DNA from: Anaerosporomusa subterranea
GTDB taxonomy: Bacteria; Bacillota; Negativicutes; Sporomusales; Acetonemataceae
DNA length: 64,000 nt
Direction: 5' to 3'
Assembly (NCBI RefSeq): GCF_001611555.1
Contig: NZ_LSGP01000023.1
Coordinates: 1-64,000, forward strand
Numbering within the stretch: position 1 is the first letter of the stretch; each line of letters starts with the position of its first letter. A model generated the notes under the pieces. It worked only from the letters and a program-made list of their open reading frames with translations. It had not been told where the DNA came from and ran no database searches. This document shows positions 44,672-52,937 of the stretch, piece after piece. The position numbers and the translations under genes are program-made.

Positions 44672-45099
44672 GAGGTAACCTCCTGTTTGCTATAATACGC
44701 CGGTTTCTTAATACTGAATTCTCTTTTAATTAATTACACTCTACTCTCCCTTTATATAAATCTAGTAATCGCCCCCCGAGCACCCGCTTCCCCATTTTCA
44801 CTTTACACTTGTATATTCAAGCCTTTTAGCAGGCAGGCCTTTGCTATAATCTCCTAAATTACGTTACTAATTATCCTATATTTCTACTAAGGCACCACAT
44901 GCGGATCTCGCTGTCGCAAGTGTTGTCTTCCTAAAATCATAGGTGGAGGCCACACTTGCACAAGCTTAGCTTAAGAAGTAGGCATCCAACATCATATATA
45001 AATGAGTACAACAGTAACTCGCAAGACCACAAGGAAGTGCTGACCGGCACGTCTAGGAAGAGAGCAGAGAATGGGTACGGAACAATCGCTTAACGCTAG

Positions 45100-45285
45100 A
45101 AGGGAAAAACTTGTACCCCAAGAGGAAAGAACCGATTGAGCGAAGCCCATGCAGATGCCAAGCAACTGCATGGGCTTCGCTACTACCGGTTGTGGGGTCG
45201 GGAAAACGTACAGGAGAATGAAAAGAATCGTTACCCACTTGTCCAAGAAGGCACAATGAGGGGAACGACCTTTTTTATACGGCTT
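45100..45285 (+). mobile_element. Remnant of an IS1182-type transposase gene
   Basis: The plus strand reads KNLYPKRKEPIERS, then after a one-base frameshift HADAKQLHGLRYYRLWGRE, then in another frame MKRIVTHLSKKAQ. In this order they match the C-terminal end of IS1182-family DDE transposases. No start, N-terminal part or terminal inverted repeats are visible. The rest of the 44672-45532 interval shows no gene apart from a terminator. Confidence 0.65.
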
Positions 45286-45443
45286 GGCAGAAGGGTTTGG
45301 CATAAAAAACGAGAGTTGATTCTGGTTATATTCTTGAAGACGACTTTGCTATGAACTTTTTGGCTTTTTAAAACATCCTGCTACCTGCTTTTCTCGGTAA
45401 TTATCCACTTAAATCTTACCATTTTCTTGCCATCTAGAGATAG

Positions 45444-45483
45444 AAAACCCGCTTAAAACTTGCGTTCTAAGCGGGTTTTTCTA
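45444..45483. terminator. Terminator downstream of the PucR gene
   Basis: AAAACCCGCTTAAAAC pairs with GTTCTAAGCGGGTTTT with one mismatch, T run after it on the plus strand, and an A-rich 5' side giving U residues on the minus strand. It is close kin of the hairpin at 33873. A smaller hairpin, CTGTGTTTTCACACAG, follows at 45484-45499. Confidence 0.75.
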
Positions 45484-45532
45484 CTGTGTTTTCACACAGC
45501 CCCTTTACAGTTTGCTTTTATTAAATGTGGTA

Positions 45533-47128
45533 CTACGGGGAACCTATTTTTGACAAAACATAAGATAATTTTAAGAGAGAACGACCGTGAGCTGAAAAAA
45601 AATCCGCCCGAGTAATATCTGCGATTTTTTCTATTCTGTATCGTAATGTACTAGGGTGAATGTGGAGTTCCTGGGCTGCATTTTCCAAAGTCTTAGAAAA
45701 AAGACACTTTTCCAAAGTCACCCACAAAGCTGCTTTGTATTTTTCATCATACATTTTGATAGGATTCAAAATTTTTTTAATAATTTCTTCATGTTCACTA
45801 CTACCTAAGCTATGTGAAATCAGACCTTCTTCGATGAACTCGCTATAAGGAAATACTCTTGAACTAGGCTTAAAAGCCTTGCCAAATTTCAAGGCTTTCT
45901 TTGCTTGTTCATAACAATTTGGCAACTGCCTAAGATCATTTTCTATTAGACTAAACCCGAAATCAACCTGACTTTCTTCTTTGTAGCTCTTTCCGTTGAT
46001 AAATCCAGTTAAAGCCCGACAAATAGCCGACTCTTGTAGGTATGGAGAACTATCACCAAGCGAAACAATTGCGATCAAGTCAGATCCTTTAATAAAAAGT
46101 GCACTGTTAAGAAATACATTTCTCACTTTTGTATTCCAATGATGATATAAAAATTGCAAAGAATCCCTACGATTCTCCTGTCGCGAAGACAGAATAATTA
46201 TTAAGTGAAACTTTTGCGGAGTTAATCCCAGCAATTTAACTCGGTCTTGAATAAATGACTCATCCGCATAACGGTTAAATAGAATTTGGTCTACTATCGC
46301 CGTAATCATGCGTTGTTCTGTCTCTATTTTTAAGTGCTGTTCCAGGAATTTTATCGACATAAACGAAATCATCTGCTTAACAAAAAGCATTTCCGAATCA
46401 TGTATCGGATTCATCGGCTTTATAATCAAATAGCCCATGGTTTGGTTATAAACATAACAAGGAAAAACCATATATTCTTCTATGAAAGCATAAGTTGATA
46501 CACCCTCAGGCAAATCATCAATTTTATCGATCAAGTCTTTCATGTTATTGCTATTTTCCGCAAAACCAGCGGTAGTATATTGGGCTAAAATGGTTTTATC
46601 AAAAGCCAGACACGCACAGAAACAGTGCAAATTCTCACCGAGAATTTTGACAAAGGTCTCCAGCTTATCGCCTTCTAAAATTAAGCCCATCAGGTCTTCG
46701 TGTTGCTGGTTTAGAGACTTTATTGTTTTTAATTGCGAGTCAATTATTTCTGAAGAAATCTCGTTAATTACCGCCCGAAAGGCAACATTTTTTTTAACAG
46801 AAAACAGCGGCACGGAGTGATCATCGGCAACTTTTTTTATAGATGCGGGTATTTCGTCAAAGAAACGATTAACTTTGATTGCTAGCGCAGATATGTTTTT
46901 CTCACATAGCTTTATAACTGCATTCGTAGCATGCTCTAAATTATCACTATAGGCGTACAATGTAGTTAGCACAAATAATTGGCTTCCTAAATCAAAGTCG
47001 GTAAAATCGGGGACTTCAGCAACTGTTACGTGTTGAACGTTATTGGTAAGCCCCTCTCTTCCCGCTACCAATTCAAATCCTTCTTGGAAAATTGGCAATT
47101 CACATAGTTTCGACACTGTTACCGTCAT
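45533..47128 (-). CDS. PucR/CdaR-family transcriptional regulator
   Basis: 531 residues. The N-terminal 125 residues are a PucR domain (SKLCELPIFQEGFELVAGREG; SALAIKVNRFFDEIP). A GGDEF-like degenerate middle follows, then the C-terminal helix-turn-helix LENAAQELHIHPSTLRYRIE typical of PucR and sugar-diacid regulators. It sits at the boundary between the catabolic run ending at 44671 and the OFA carrier; it may control either. The ATG has CAGGTG upstream. Confidence 0.9.
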   Translation of the reverse strand: MTVTVSKLCELPIFQEGFELVAGREGLTNNVQHVTVAEVPDFTDFDLGSQLFVLTTLYAYSDNLEHATNAVIKLCEKNISALAIKVNRFFDEIPASIKKVADDHSVPLFSVKKNVAFRAVINEISSEIIDSQLKTIKSLNQQHEDLMGLILEGDKLETFVKILGENLHCFCACLAFDKTILAQYTTAGFAENSNNMKDLIDKIDDLPEGVSTYAFIEEYMVFPCYVYNQTMGYLIIKPMNPIHDSEMLFVKQMISFMSIKFLEQHLKIETEQRMITAIVDQILFNRYADESFIQDRVKLLGLTPQKFHLIIILSSRQENRRDSLQFLYHHWNTKVRNVFLNSALFIKGSDLIAIVSLGDSSPYLQESAICRALTGFINGKSYKEESQVDFGFSLIENDLRQLPNCYEQAKKALKFGKAFKPSSRVFPYSEFIEEGLISHSLGSSEHEEIIKKILNPIKMYDEKYKAALWVTLEKCLFSKTLENAAQELHIHPSTLRYRIEKIADITRADFFSAHGRSLLKLSYVLSKIGSP

Positions 47129-47218
47129 TTAAAACACCTGCCAATATATAGATAGTAACCATGGTTGCAACCCAATCTCAGCAAATTCAGATAATCCTAC
47201 CTTCGTCTTAAAACAACA

Positions 47219-47251
47219 AACTCCTGCAAGTTTCGCAGCGCTTGCAGGAGT
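47219..47251. terminator. Hairpin between the PucR gene and the CaiB relic
   Basis: ACTCCTGCAAG pairs with CTTGCAGGAGT around a 9-11-base loop. The stem core resembles those at 33004 and 49065. Confidence 0.6.
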
Positions 47252-47274
47252 CTTCTCATAATCAATGAATTCTA

Positions 47275-47572
47275 AATGATCCCTTCACTATAAAAAGCTT
47301 CGATCTCTTTTGGGCTAAAGCCAAAAACCTTTTGATATATCTCCTCATTATCCTGTCCTAAAACAAGAGCAGGCTTTGATTCATATTCATATAATAAGAA
47401 CTTTCACCATTGACAAATGGGTTATAGAACCTCGAATCATCCCCCCTGTGCCTGTCTACTCAACCCTGATGACATCAGCCCCCAAATCTGCCAAAATAGC
47501 GCAACAATAAGGTCCGGCTAATACCCTGGTTAAGTCTAGAACTTTCATTCCATTGAGTGTACCTTTTTTTCA
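47275..47572 (-). pseudogene. Half-deleted copy of the CaiB CoA-transferase gene
   Basis: Bases 47275-47378 align with the 3' end of the gene at 40800-41990 (the part encoding the EDNEDVYQNVFGF region), and 47380-47572 with its 5' end ([15 protein letters not shown] to NGESSYYMN). About three quarters of the coding region between is gone, and small indels break the frame. It lies just downstream of the OFA carrier gene. Confidence 0.88.
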
Positions 47573-47603
47573 TTTACTATCTCCGCCCAGTAGATTATGA
47601 AGA

Positions 47604-48848
47604 TTAGCTTTCCGCTTGCGCTGTCAATTGTTGTTGGTAACGAAGTTTGTTGCGCCAAATCATCAATAAAGTAGTGGCTATGCCACAAAATCCAAAGACA
47701 ATGCCAATTGTAAATGCTAGGGAATACGTTCCTGTAATCTCTTTACATTGTGCTGCCAACCTCGGCCCAACCAGAGCCGCTGCTGCAAACGCAGTAAACA
47801 ATATTCCGAAATTCAGTCCAAGGTGCTTTGAACCAAAAAGATCAGCCGTAACTGTTGGAAATATGGTCACTACACCGCCATAGCAGAGTCCAACGATGGA
47901 AATCGCCAGTATAAAGGAGTATACGCTTTGGCTGTAAACAAGGAGACTCATTGATACTGTCGACAACAGATAAACACCCATCAATGCTTGATAGCAACCA
48001 ATCTTATCTGATAGATATCCCCAAGATACACGGCCACAGGTGTTGGCTAAAGAGATAATGCTAACCGATAATGCGCCCATTGCTACAGAAAGATTAGATA
48101 GCTCTTGCCCAATCGACACCGCATGTCCTATAATCATTAATCCAGATGAGGCGCCAAGCGCATACATCGTCCATAGAACATAAAATAGCGGATCTTGAAC
48201 CATTTCCTTCCACGTTTTATCGGTCCCACCGTGCGAAGCTGACATCCTATTGGCAGAGGCTTTCAAATCTGACTGATAATTGTCGGGAGGTAACATAACA
48301 AACATCGACGCCGTAGCGATCACTAGCACGTATGTCAAACCCAATGCATGAAGAGCTTGAGCCACCCCATAACCGTAAACAATAGATGAGATGATTGGCG
48401 CAGATACCATGGCTCCCACTCCTGCCCCGGCGACAACCAAACCTGTCGCCACCCCCTTTTTATCAGGGAACCACTTAACTGTATTAGCAACCACACAGGA
48501 ATGCACTATACCGTTGCCCAGCCCACTGATAACACCATAAGCTAGATATAGCTGCGTAAGTGTAGTTGCAAAACCGGCCAAAGCAATCCCTCCACCCCAC
48601 ATGAAACCGCCAACTAGGAGCAGACGTCTAGGTCCATGCTGGTCTTGAAGTCTGCCAGCGACAATCATAGTAACTCCCATCATGACGTAACACAGTGTGA
48701 AAGCCATCGAAACTTGGCTGGGAGTCCAATGATACATAGCCATTAATGGCTTTTGGAATACGCTCCACGCGTAACTTCCGCCTAAACAAAAACTACCGAT
48801 TGTAGCTGCCAGCAGGATAATCCATCGATTGTACTTCTTTTCATTCAT
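47604..48848 (-). CDS. MFS transporter, oxalate/formate antiporter (OFA) family
   Basis: 414 residues, 12 hydrophobic segments. The opening RWIILLAATIGSFCLGGSYAWSVF and the loop VAGRLQDQHGPRRLLLVGG, with GVATGLVVAGAGVGAM and ADLFGSKHLGLNFG later, are typical of the OFA group, which exchanges small carboxylates. ATG with AAGGGGG. A CaiB relic lies directly downstream and an alpha/beta-hydrolase relic upstream, so it may once have belonged to a duplicated CaiB-carrier-hydrolase unit. Formyl/oxalyl-CoA chemistry is one possible original role. Confidence 0.9.
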   Translation of the reverse strand: MNEKKYNRWIILLAATIGSFCLGGSYAWSVFQKPLMAMYHWTPSQVSMAFTLCYVMMGVTMIVAGRLQDQHGPRRLLLVGGFMWGGGIALAGFATTLTQLYLAYGVISGLGNGIVHSCVVANTVKWFPDKKGVATGLVVAGAGVGAMVSAPIISSIVYGYGVAQALHALGLTYVLVIATASMFVMLPPDNYQSDLKASANRMSASHGGTDKTWKEMVQDPLFYVLWTMYALGASSGLMIIGHAVSIGQELSNLSVAMGALSVSIISLANTCGRVSWGYLSDKIGCYQALMGVYLLSTVSMSLLVYSQSVYSFILAISIVGLCYGGVVTIFPTVTADLFGSKHLGLNFGILFTAFAAAALVGPRLAAQCKEITGTYSLAFTIGIVFGFCGIATTLLMIWRNKLRYQQQLTAQAES

Positions 48849-49064
48849 AATGATTCCCCCTTAGACTGCTAATATGGTACCCTGCCACCTAACATCTGCT
48901 ATACCGATGCATAACATTTTCTCCTTTATCGCTTATTGGTATTACTGTTTAAATTCTGAGAGAAAAAAAAGAAGCCTTCCATTAAACCAGCTAAACAAAA
49001 GCGCATATATTCCTAACTTTCGTTCAAATCTTAGTAGTTATCTTTGATGTAGCCATAAAAAAGT

Positions 49065-49104
49065 AACAACTCTTGCAAAGTTTCAAAACCTTGCAGGAGT
49101 TGTT
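49065..49104. terminator. Terminator-like hairpin near the hydrolase relic
   Basis: AACAACTCTTGCAA pairs with TTGCAGGAGTTGTT with one G-T pair and a 12-base loop. It follows the hydrolase relic on the minus strand; the region between it and the OFA gene (48849-49064) shows no gene. Confidence 0.55.
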
Positions 49105-49274
49105 CGCACAATTAGATATTCTCCTAATTTGGCGGACACGCAGAACACGTAGCGGAAATGTCTTCCATGTCCCGGCATATCCAAAGCAACTAGTTGATAC
49201 TTGCCAGCCAGTAGCTTCATCATAGCGTGATATTGCCTGGTTTCTCTGCCTGCCGTATGGATGCAAACGATAGT
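49100..49274 (-). pseudogene. N-terminal relic of an alpha/beta hydrolase
   Basis: One minus-strand frame reads TIVCIHTAGRETRQYHAMMK and continues with LLAGKYQLVALDMPGHGRHF. This is clearly homologous to the N-terminal part of the hydrolase at 37666-38472 (TIICLHTAGRENRQYHDMM). A stop lies just upstream in frame, there is no start, and the similarity ends before the nucleophile elbow. Confidence 0.82.
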
Positions 49275-49438
49275 CTTTTTTCAGGATATAGGTAAGCTGC
49301 CTGACTAACATCATGCTCCCTCAAAACGGCACAGAAGAAGTTGTACAATAGAAGTCAGATTTGTTGAAGCCTCCCACATTACTAGTAATGTATTATCAGA
49401 TCAGATCTCTGAAAGAGAGCACCTTAGCCATTAGCCTA

Positions 49439-49843
49439 CTACCGGCGAACGAGTTCCGAGATAGCCAACACTTCCTCGACTGTCTTTCCCTTAATTTCTT
49501 CAGAAGTTACATATTTGGTAATAGGGGTAACTGTTACATCACTATAATTCTTATCAAAGGCCGGGCAAAACACGGTTCTTCCGTCTCCCATACGCGTACG
49601 GATATCGTCGCAGACGGCTGCAAAATCATCTGTTTCAAAATCCCAAATTATCAAGTGACGATATTTCTGAGGGCCGTCAGATAACTGCGTCTCAGCTACC
49701 TGATAAAATTGACATCCTACATAGCCCGGAATTCTCAAGAGGTCATGAATGTGCTGTCCGGCATACCAGGTAAGATATTCATCCTCTTGTCCTTCAGTAG
49801 CATTACTATATACCAGCATAGAATATTTTTTCTTCTCACCCAT
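49439..49843 (-). CDS. Small dimeric alpha/beta-barrel-like protein (EthD-like)
   Basis: 134 residues from the ATG at 49843 (GGAGG 12 bases upstream; the TTG at 49855 touches the site). KYSMLVYSNATEGQEDEYLTW near the start and HIHDLLRIPGYVGCQFYQV resemble ferredoxin-like EthD/DUF4286-type proteins, which bind small hydrophobic acids or act in lactone/lactonase steps. No catalytic motif is certain. It stands between the relics and the AtoE carrier. Confidence 0.7.
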   Translation of the reverse strand: MGEKKKYSMLVYSNATEGQEDEYLTWYAGQHIHDLLRIPGYVGCQFYQVAETQLSDGPQKYRHLIIWDFETDDFAAVCDDIRTRMGDGRTVFCPAFDKNYSDVTVTPITKYVTSEEIKGKTVEEVLAISELVRR

Positions 49844-49954
49844 TTTATTGGTCAACCTCCTTATTATTTCGTCATTTTAGGCCTACTAATAGCAATGCAG
49901 AATTCAGGAGTATCATACCTTTACCTAATTCAATTGTACACATAATTCTTCTCT

Positions 49955-50094
49955 TCTGTGCAGTTTTCAAGGAGCATGAGCAGACCTTTCCGGCTTCGGG
50001 TGCTGCAGACTCCTATCGTAGTCCGTGCGTACACGGCCTGGGAATGTACTTACTCAGCCTGCTGATCTATAATTACTAGCAATTCCGACTTTAC
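49955..50094 (-). rRNA. Degenerate relic of the 3' end of 16S rRNA and following spacer
   Basis: On the minus strand from 50092 down, AAGTCGGAATTGCTAGTAAT, then GATCAGCA, then TACATTCCCAGGCC and GTGTACGCAC, then GCACCCGAAGCCGG follow the order of helix 43-45 sequences of bacterial 16S rRNA (GTCGGAATCGCTAGTAAT, GATCAGCATGCC, ACGTTCCCGGGCC, TTGTACACACC, ACACCCGAAG). Substitutions and a shortened segment show decay. It continues into CTCCTTGAAAACTGCACAG, like the leader/spacer sequence of Firmicute rRNA operons. It cannot be functional; a relic is the best reading. Confidence 0.75.
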
Positions 50095-50138
50095 TGAGGC
50101 GGGTTACCGCCTCCGTTCCGATATACACCTGGTTTTCG

Positions 50139-50164
50139 CCTGAAGGAATAAGCTCCTTTCAGGC
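50139..50164 (-). terminator. Hairpin after the AtoE gene
   Basis: CCTGAA.GGA and TCC.TTCAGG form a short imperfect stem just past the AtoE stop at 50205; a second hairpin GAGGCGG/CCGCCTC lies at 50096-50113. Either could act in ending the transcript; neither has a long T run. Confidence 0.4.
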
Positions 50165-50204
50165 CTTTGGAGTAATGTAGTAAGCTTCTTCGCGCTACGT
50201 AAAA

Positions 50205-51587
50205 TTAACCAATGAAACCCCATGCCAAAATACCTAAACTTACAACGAGACCAGACCATAGAAAAGCAATAACATTGTATCCCATAATATCCCTAATCCC
50301 TAGCCCCGAGAGAGCGAGCGCAGGCAAGACCCACATCGGTTGAATCATATCTTGTATACCGTTTCCTAAAGCAACACTCATTGAGACGGCTGCTAGGTCT
50401 GCACCCATTGCTTTGGCGGCTTCAATCATAAATGGGCCCTGTACTACCCAATGGCCACCACCTGAAGGAACAAAGACATTGATAAACATTGAAGATATAA
50501 AGCCCCAAAATGGAAGAGTCTGTGGAGTAGATATGACTACAAACCATCCTGCAATTGTCGTCACAAGGCCAGAACTTGTCATCATCCCCATAATGCCAGC
50601 ATAAAACGGGAACTGTATGGCCATCGAACCCATGCCTTTGGCTGCTCCTTGAACTGCATTGATGAAGTTACGCGTCGTACCGTGCAAAATCATGGCAAGA
50701 AAGAGGAAAATGAAATTGACAGCATTGATATCAAATCCGCCTTTTTTTGCAAAGAAGTAAAATCCGAGGAAGATAACCCCCATCGCACCCGCAATCATGA
50801 TGAATATTGGACTAGCTTCCGCTCTTTCAGCCGGAGTTGCATAAACTTTAGACTCATTGTCCACGATTATTTCACTAATCTCGGGTTTAAGGGTAACAAG
50901 CGATCCTTGAGGCTTTATCATACTGTTCACAATTGGCAAAGTGACAAGCAAGACTACAAGTATCATGAGGTTCATCGGATGAAAAATTGTTTCAGTGATA
51001 GGGATGAGTCCCATTTGTTTTTCTAGGAAATGTCCTTTCGTGGCGATTAGCAGAGGAGTTGAAGATGATATTCCGAACGCATAAATTCCAAATGCAGTGT
51101 AAGATGCGGCAATAATAAGTGGATAATGAACACCTGGTACGCGCTCAGCTAACTTCTTTGCTAGCAGCGTTCCAGCAATAAGGCCGAATCCCCAATTTAA
51201 GTAAGACATCAATCCTTCAAACAGAGTGGCTAAAGCGATCGCTCCTTTTGGAGTCTTGGGAATACCTGCAATCCAATCCAAGAGACGCCTGATCAAAGGT
51301 GCCTGCGCCAAAACCGAACCGCCCAACATGATCAGAATCATTTGCATCGCAAAAGTCAACAATCCCCAAAAACCTTGTCCCCAGTAAAGAATCATATCGA
51401 CGGGACTTTTACCCTGTATGGCAACCCCCATGATACCAGTTATTACAGTCAATACCACTGCAAACAAAAACGGATCTGGTAGATACATTTTTACAAGTTC
51501 ACTAAAAAAACCACTTATAGCCGAGATTAATTTAACAACAAGACCACTGCTTTCTTTTTCTTCTTGACGTATTTGTACTTGGTGCAT
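50205..51587 (-). CDS. Short-chain fatty acid transporter (AtoE family)
   Basis: 460 residues, about ten to twelve membrane segments; ATG with GGAGG. The family block LPDPFLFAVVLTVITGIMGV near the start and INVFVPSGGGHWVVQGPF in the second half are characteristic. AtoE-type carriers import acetoacetate or short fatty acids by proton or sodium symport. It stands near thiolase and CoA-transferase genes, which fits short-chain acid metabolism. The 480 bases upstream hold no gene. Confidence 0.93.
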   Translation of the reverse strand: MHQVQIRQEEKESSGLVVKLISAISGFFSELVKMYLPDPFLFAVVLTVITGIMGVAIQGKSPVDMILYWGQGFWGLLTFAMQMILIMLGGSVLAQAPLIRRLLDWIAGIPKTPKGAIALATLFEGLMSYLNWGFGLIAGTLLAKKLAERVPGVHYPLIIAASYTAFGIYAFGISSSTPLLIATKGHFLEKQMGLIPITETIFHPMNLMILVVLLVTLPIVNSMIKPQGSLVTLKPEISEIIVDNESKVYATPAERAEASPIFIMIAGAMGVIFLGFYFFAKKGGFDINAVNFIFLFLAMILHGTTRNFINAVQGAAKGMGSMAIQFPFYAGIMGMMTSSGLVTTIAGWFVVISTPQTLPFWGFISSMFINVFVPSGGGHWVVQGPFMIEAAKAMGADLAAVSMSVALGNGIQDMIQPMWVLPALALSGLGIRDIMGYNVIAFLWSGLVVSLGILAWGFIG

Positions 51588-52045
51588 TTGACAACCTCCA
51601 ATTATTCATTTTCTTATTTTATCCATTAAGCGTCAAAGCCTGATGTATCGCATCCTCACCTCCCACTTTTCGTACAAGCGCTCCTTGTTTTTACATTCAA
51701 AAACTATTGTTAGAATTTTAGATTTTATCTGAAAATACCTTTGCTACTTTCTGCAAAAAACAAATCCGTTTTTTTGTAGGAAAGTATGAAAAATTATGTT
51801 TTTTCTGTAACCTAGGGTATTACAGACCTAAAAAATGTGTAGTTTTATTCTACACAGGGGAGAATGCCTCAAATTCTGTGCAATCTGATAGGTCGATTTG
51901 CTCATTGCTACTACTTGCTAAGAAGGATATAAAAAGACCCCCGAACTGGCGTAGTGAGCGATAATCTCCGCGGCGTGGAATCTCTGGTAAACCTCCCATA
52001 TATCATATCACACGGATCGGTCCCTGCAGCACGGCAACTGTAAAT

Positions 52046-52055
52046 GGGGGGGGGG
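52046..52055 (+). repeat. Ten-base guanine tract
   Basis: A run of ten G directly before the outer-membrane-protein relic. In general such runs are prone to slip in replication and can switch genes, but here the following gene is broken by other lesions. Confidence 0.8.
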
Positions 52056-52067
52056 TGACGCCGAGCC

Positions 52068-52365
52068 ACAACCGATATCTATGCGCACTACAAGCTGACC
52101 CAATATTTACCTGATTGTTGGCAATCGAGATTACAGCGATGGTCCTAACAAAATGTTTTACGGTATTGGCGCCAGCACAGCTTTAGCACCTAGGATCGAT
52201 GGCTATGCATCTGTTACGACTAGCAGCATTGCTACCGATTGGCAAGTAGGAGCAGCTTACAAGCTGAACAGCCAAACTGCGCTTCATTTAGGCTACAAAT
52301 CCTATAAAGAAGATGGTGCCTCGAGAGCTGACGGTCTTGGATTTTGCGTAAACTATACATTCTAA
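52068..52365 (+). pseudogene. Truncated copy of the outer-membrane barrel gene
   Basis: From CAACCGATATCTATGCGCAC on, the sequence follows the intact gene at 33257-33796 nearly base for base to the stop (an in-frame stretch from 52153 encodes FYGIGASTALAPRIDGYA and onward). A deleted base near 52105 breaks the frame, Gly is replaced by Cys near the end (GFCVNYTF), and the signal peptide and first strands are missing. The high identity means a recent duplication or conversion. Confidence 0.9.
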
Positions 52366-52405
52366 TCTTGATAACTGATCCCCATGGCTAGGGGTGACCT
52401 AGAAT

Positions 52406-52455
52406 AACAAAGACTATCCGGAGCAGCGTCCAGCTGTTCCGGATAGTCTTTGTTT
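52406..52455 (+). terminator. Terminator after the outer-membrane-protein relic
   Basis: A 17-bp stem, AACAAAGACTATCCGGA with its complement, and a 14-base loop, then TTTG. It is strong for both strands. Confidence 0.78.
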
Positions 52456-52531
52456 GACTACATTTAATGATCGAATATTTACTGTCCGTATTTCATACTT
52501 CATACCGCATTCGCTATAGTCTCGAAGAACA

Positions 52532-52580
52532 AAGCACCTCCACCAGTGTAATGGCATCAACCATACTGGGGGAGGTGCTT
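52532..52580. repeat. Small inverted-repeat element, first copy
   Basis: AAGCACCTCC pairs with GGAGGTGCTT. Inside, ACCAGTGTAATGGCATCAA-CCAT is nearly the same as at 62824-62875, so this is a dispersed palindromic repeat. Confidence 0.65.
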
Positions 52581-52601
52581 CATTATCGAGGGGCAATACA
52601 C

Positions 52602-52757
52602 TTATGGCAAGGTACGATTAATGTATTCTAAATCAGGGTAAACCGTAGGCACTGTTCGTCTAGTCTTTTCAGGTATGTGATCGGTAATGACATTTTCACC
52701 GGCAGTAGATTCAACCTGATTTTTGACAGTTGGAGTGTCTTTCTCAGGATTCGGCAT
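52602..52757 (-). CDS. Possible small protein of 51 residues
   Basis: The ATG at 52757 has AGGGGG nearby, and the frame encodes a charged, proline-rich peptide (MPNPEKDTPTVKNQVES...; RRTVPTVYPDLEYINRTLP at the end). Hairpin 52532-52580 lies just after the stop and could end its transcript. No family is recognised. It overlaps only the untranslated upstream part of the GntP frame. Confidence 0.45.
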   Translation of the reverse strand: MPNPEKDTPTVKNQVESTAGENVITDHIPEKTRRTVPTVYPDLEYINRTLP

Positions 52758-52937
52758 TTGACTACCCCCTATCCGGAATTCAATCTTATTTTGTCCGCAA
52801 CTTCTCGGCGGCAATTTCCATTAGCTTTCCCGGTTCAAAGTAAAATATTTGGAAAGTTTTCTTATAATAAGATTCATGAATTTGACAAAGATATAACTAT
52901 GAGTGCAACGACTACAAGTATAAAGGAGGACATTTTC

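Noticed and set aside
44992-45303. Minus-strand frame of 103 codons
   Set aside because: It overlaps the plus-strand transposase remnant and resembles nothing.
51600-52045. Search for further rRNA or tRNA pieces upstream of the outer-membrane relic
   Set aside because: AT-rich sequence with no recognisable rRNA block or cloverleaf.
52677-52937. N-terminal extension of the GntP-family frame
   Set aside because: No ribosome site, no similarity to the family N-terminus, and AAGGAGG sits just before the ATG at 52938.
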